Source: an uncultured Chloroflexota bacterium (GTDB lineage Bacteria > Chloroflexota > Chloroflexia > Chloroflexales > Roseiflexaceae). From it: a stretch of DNA of 6,401 nucleotides. The position numbers and the translations under genes were made by a program. The stretch is taken from assembly GCA_937876225.1 (NCBI GenBank), contig CALFIC010000147.1, positions 1 through 6,401 of the forward strand, written 5' to 3'. This document shows positions 6,242 to 6,401 of this stretch, piece after piece; the first letter of the stretch is position 1; each line of letters opens with the position of its first letter. The notes beneath the pieces are model-generated. The model did not search any database and had not been told where the DNA came from. It saw nothing but the letters and a program-made list of their open reading frames with translations.

Positions 6242-6371
6242 TTAACTGCAGGCTATTTTTTGTTGATTGTGGTGATTTGTTTTTCTTTTTGTGAAAAAAA
6301 TGTCGGGCTACAGCGGTGAATCGAATGCATGACGATTCTCCTCGTAGCTCCGGGCGTAAGGAATCGGCGTT
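6242..6371. other. Non-coding stretch upstream of the giant gene, up to the true contig end
   Basis: Homopolymer tracts dominate 6256-6300: T6 at 6256-6261, T5 at 6280-6284, T5 at 6286-6290 and A7 at 6294-6300. They could bend the DNA upstream of the promoter. A 6-bp inverted repeat GAATCG/CGATTC is at 6318-6323 and 6333-6338. From 6310 to the end the composition becomes balanced again. A minus-strand frame there (6370-6308) reads TPIPYARSYEENRHAFDSPL then stop, which could be the tail of an upstream gene but is too short to claim. Confidence 0.4.
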
Positions 6372-6401
6372 AGATCGGAAGAGCACACGTCTGAACTCCA
6401 G
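6372..6401 (+). other. Illumina TruSeq adapter sequence (artefact)
   Basis: The window ends with 30 bases starting AGATCGGAAGAGCACACGTC, identical as far as I can recall to the standard Illumina TruSeq adapter read-through. It is synthetic sequence left by incomplete read trimming and should be masked. The biological sequence ends at about 6371. Confidence 0.97.

Noticed and set aside
6318..6338. GAATCG/CGATTC inverted repeat as a terminator for an upstream gene
   Set aside because: The stem is 6 bp with a 9-base loop, and the nearest T-run on the minus strand begins 17 bases beyond it.
6308..6370. Minus-strand frame TPIPYARSYEENRHAFDSPL then stop, possible 3' end of an upstream gene
   Set aside because: It has a plausible composition, but 20 residues next to an adapter-contaminated end are too few; another frame on the same strand is also open here.

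Overview
This 6.4 kb window looks like the end of an assembled contig from a free-living bacterium of roughly balanced base composition. The best taxonomic hint is the large exported mosaic protein: RCC1 propeller, cadherin-like modules, HYR, FnIII and a Thr/Ser/Pro-rich tail with TPSATPSAT-type low complexity. Such proteins are common in Chloroflexota of the Herpetosiphon/Chloroflexia kind. I hold that assignment only loosely, because no taxonomic marker gene is present. Everything I can support as a gene lies on the minus strand.

Layout, low to high coordinates: the 5' end of a DMT/EamA-like transporter gene running off the window (1-214); a rho-independent terminator (247-274); a two-gene tRNA operon, tRNA-Pro(CGG) at 283-359 and tRNA-Leu(CAA) at 367-452, both with encoded CCA; its near-consensus sigma70-type promoter (492-520); an unrecognised protein of about seven membrane spans (706-1344); a 334-bp intergenic stretch that is AT-rich and holds a 44-nt near-perfect palindrome (1594-1637); and a 1494-residue exported multi-domain surface/adhesion-type protein (1679-6163). 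Upstream of that gene are a ribosome binding site, a weak possible -10 box and a cluster of GTGA/TCAC inverted repeats.

The last 30 bases (6372-6401) match the Illumina TruSeq adapter. They are not genomic, so the contig really ends near 6371.

The genes do not form an obvious pathway. The tRNA operon is self-contained. The transporter starts only 32 bp beyond its terminator and has no visible promoter of its own, so read-through is possible. The membrane protein and the giant protein are co-directional but separated by a likely transcription stop. I see no CRISPR array, phage gene, transposase or defence system. The most interesting content is the architecture of the giant protein, in particular its strictly paired cysteines, and the palindromic elements on either side of it.
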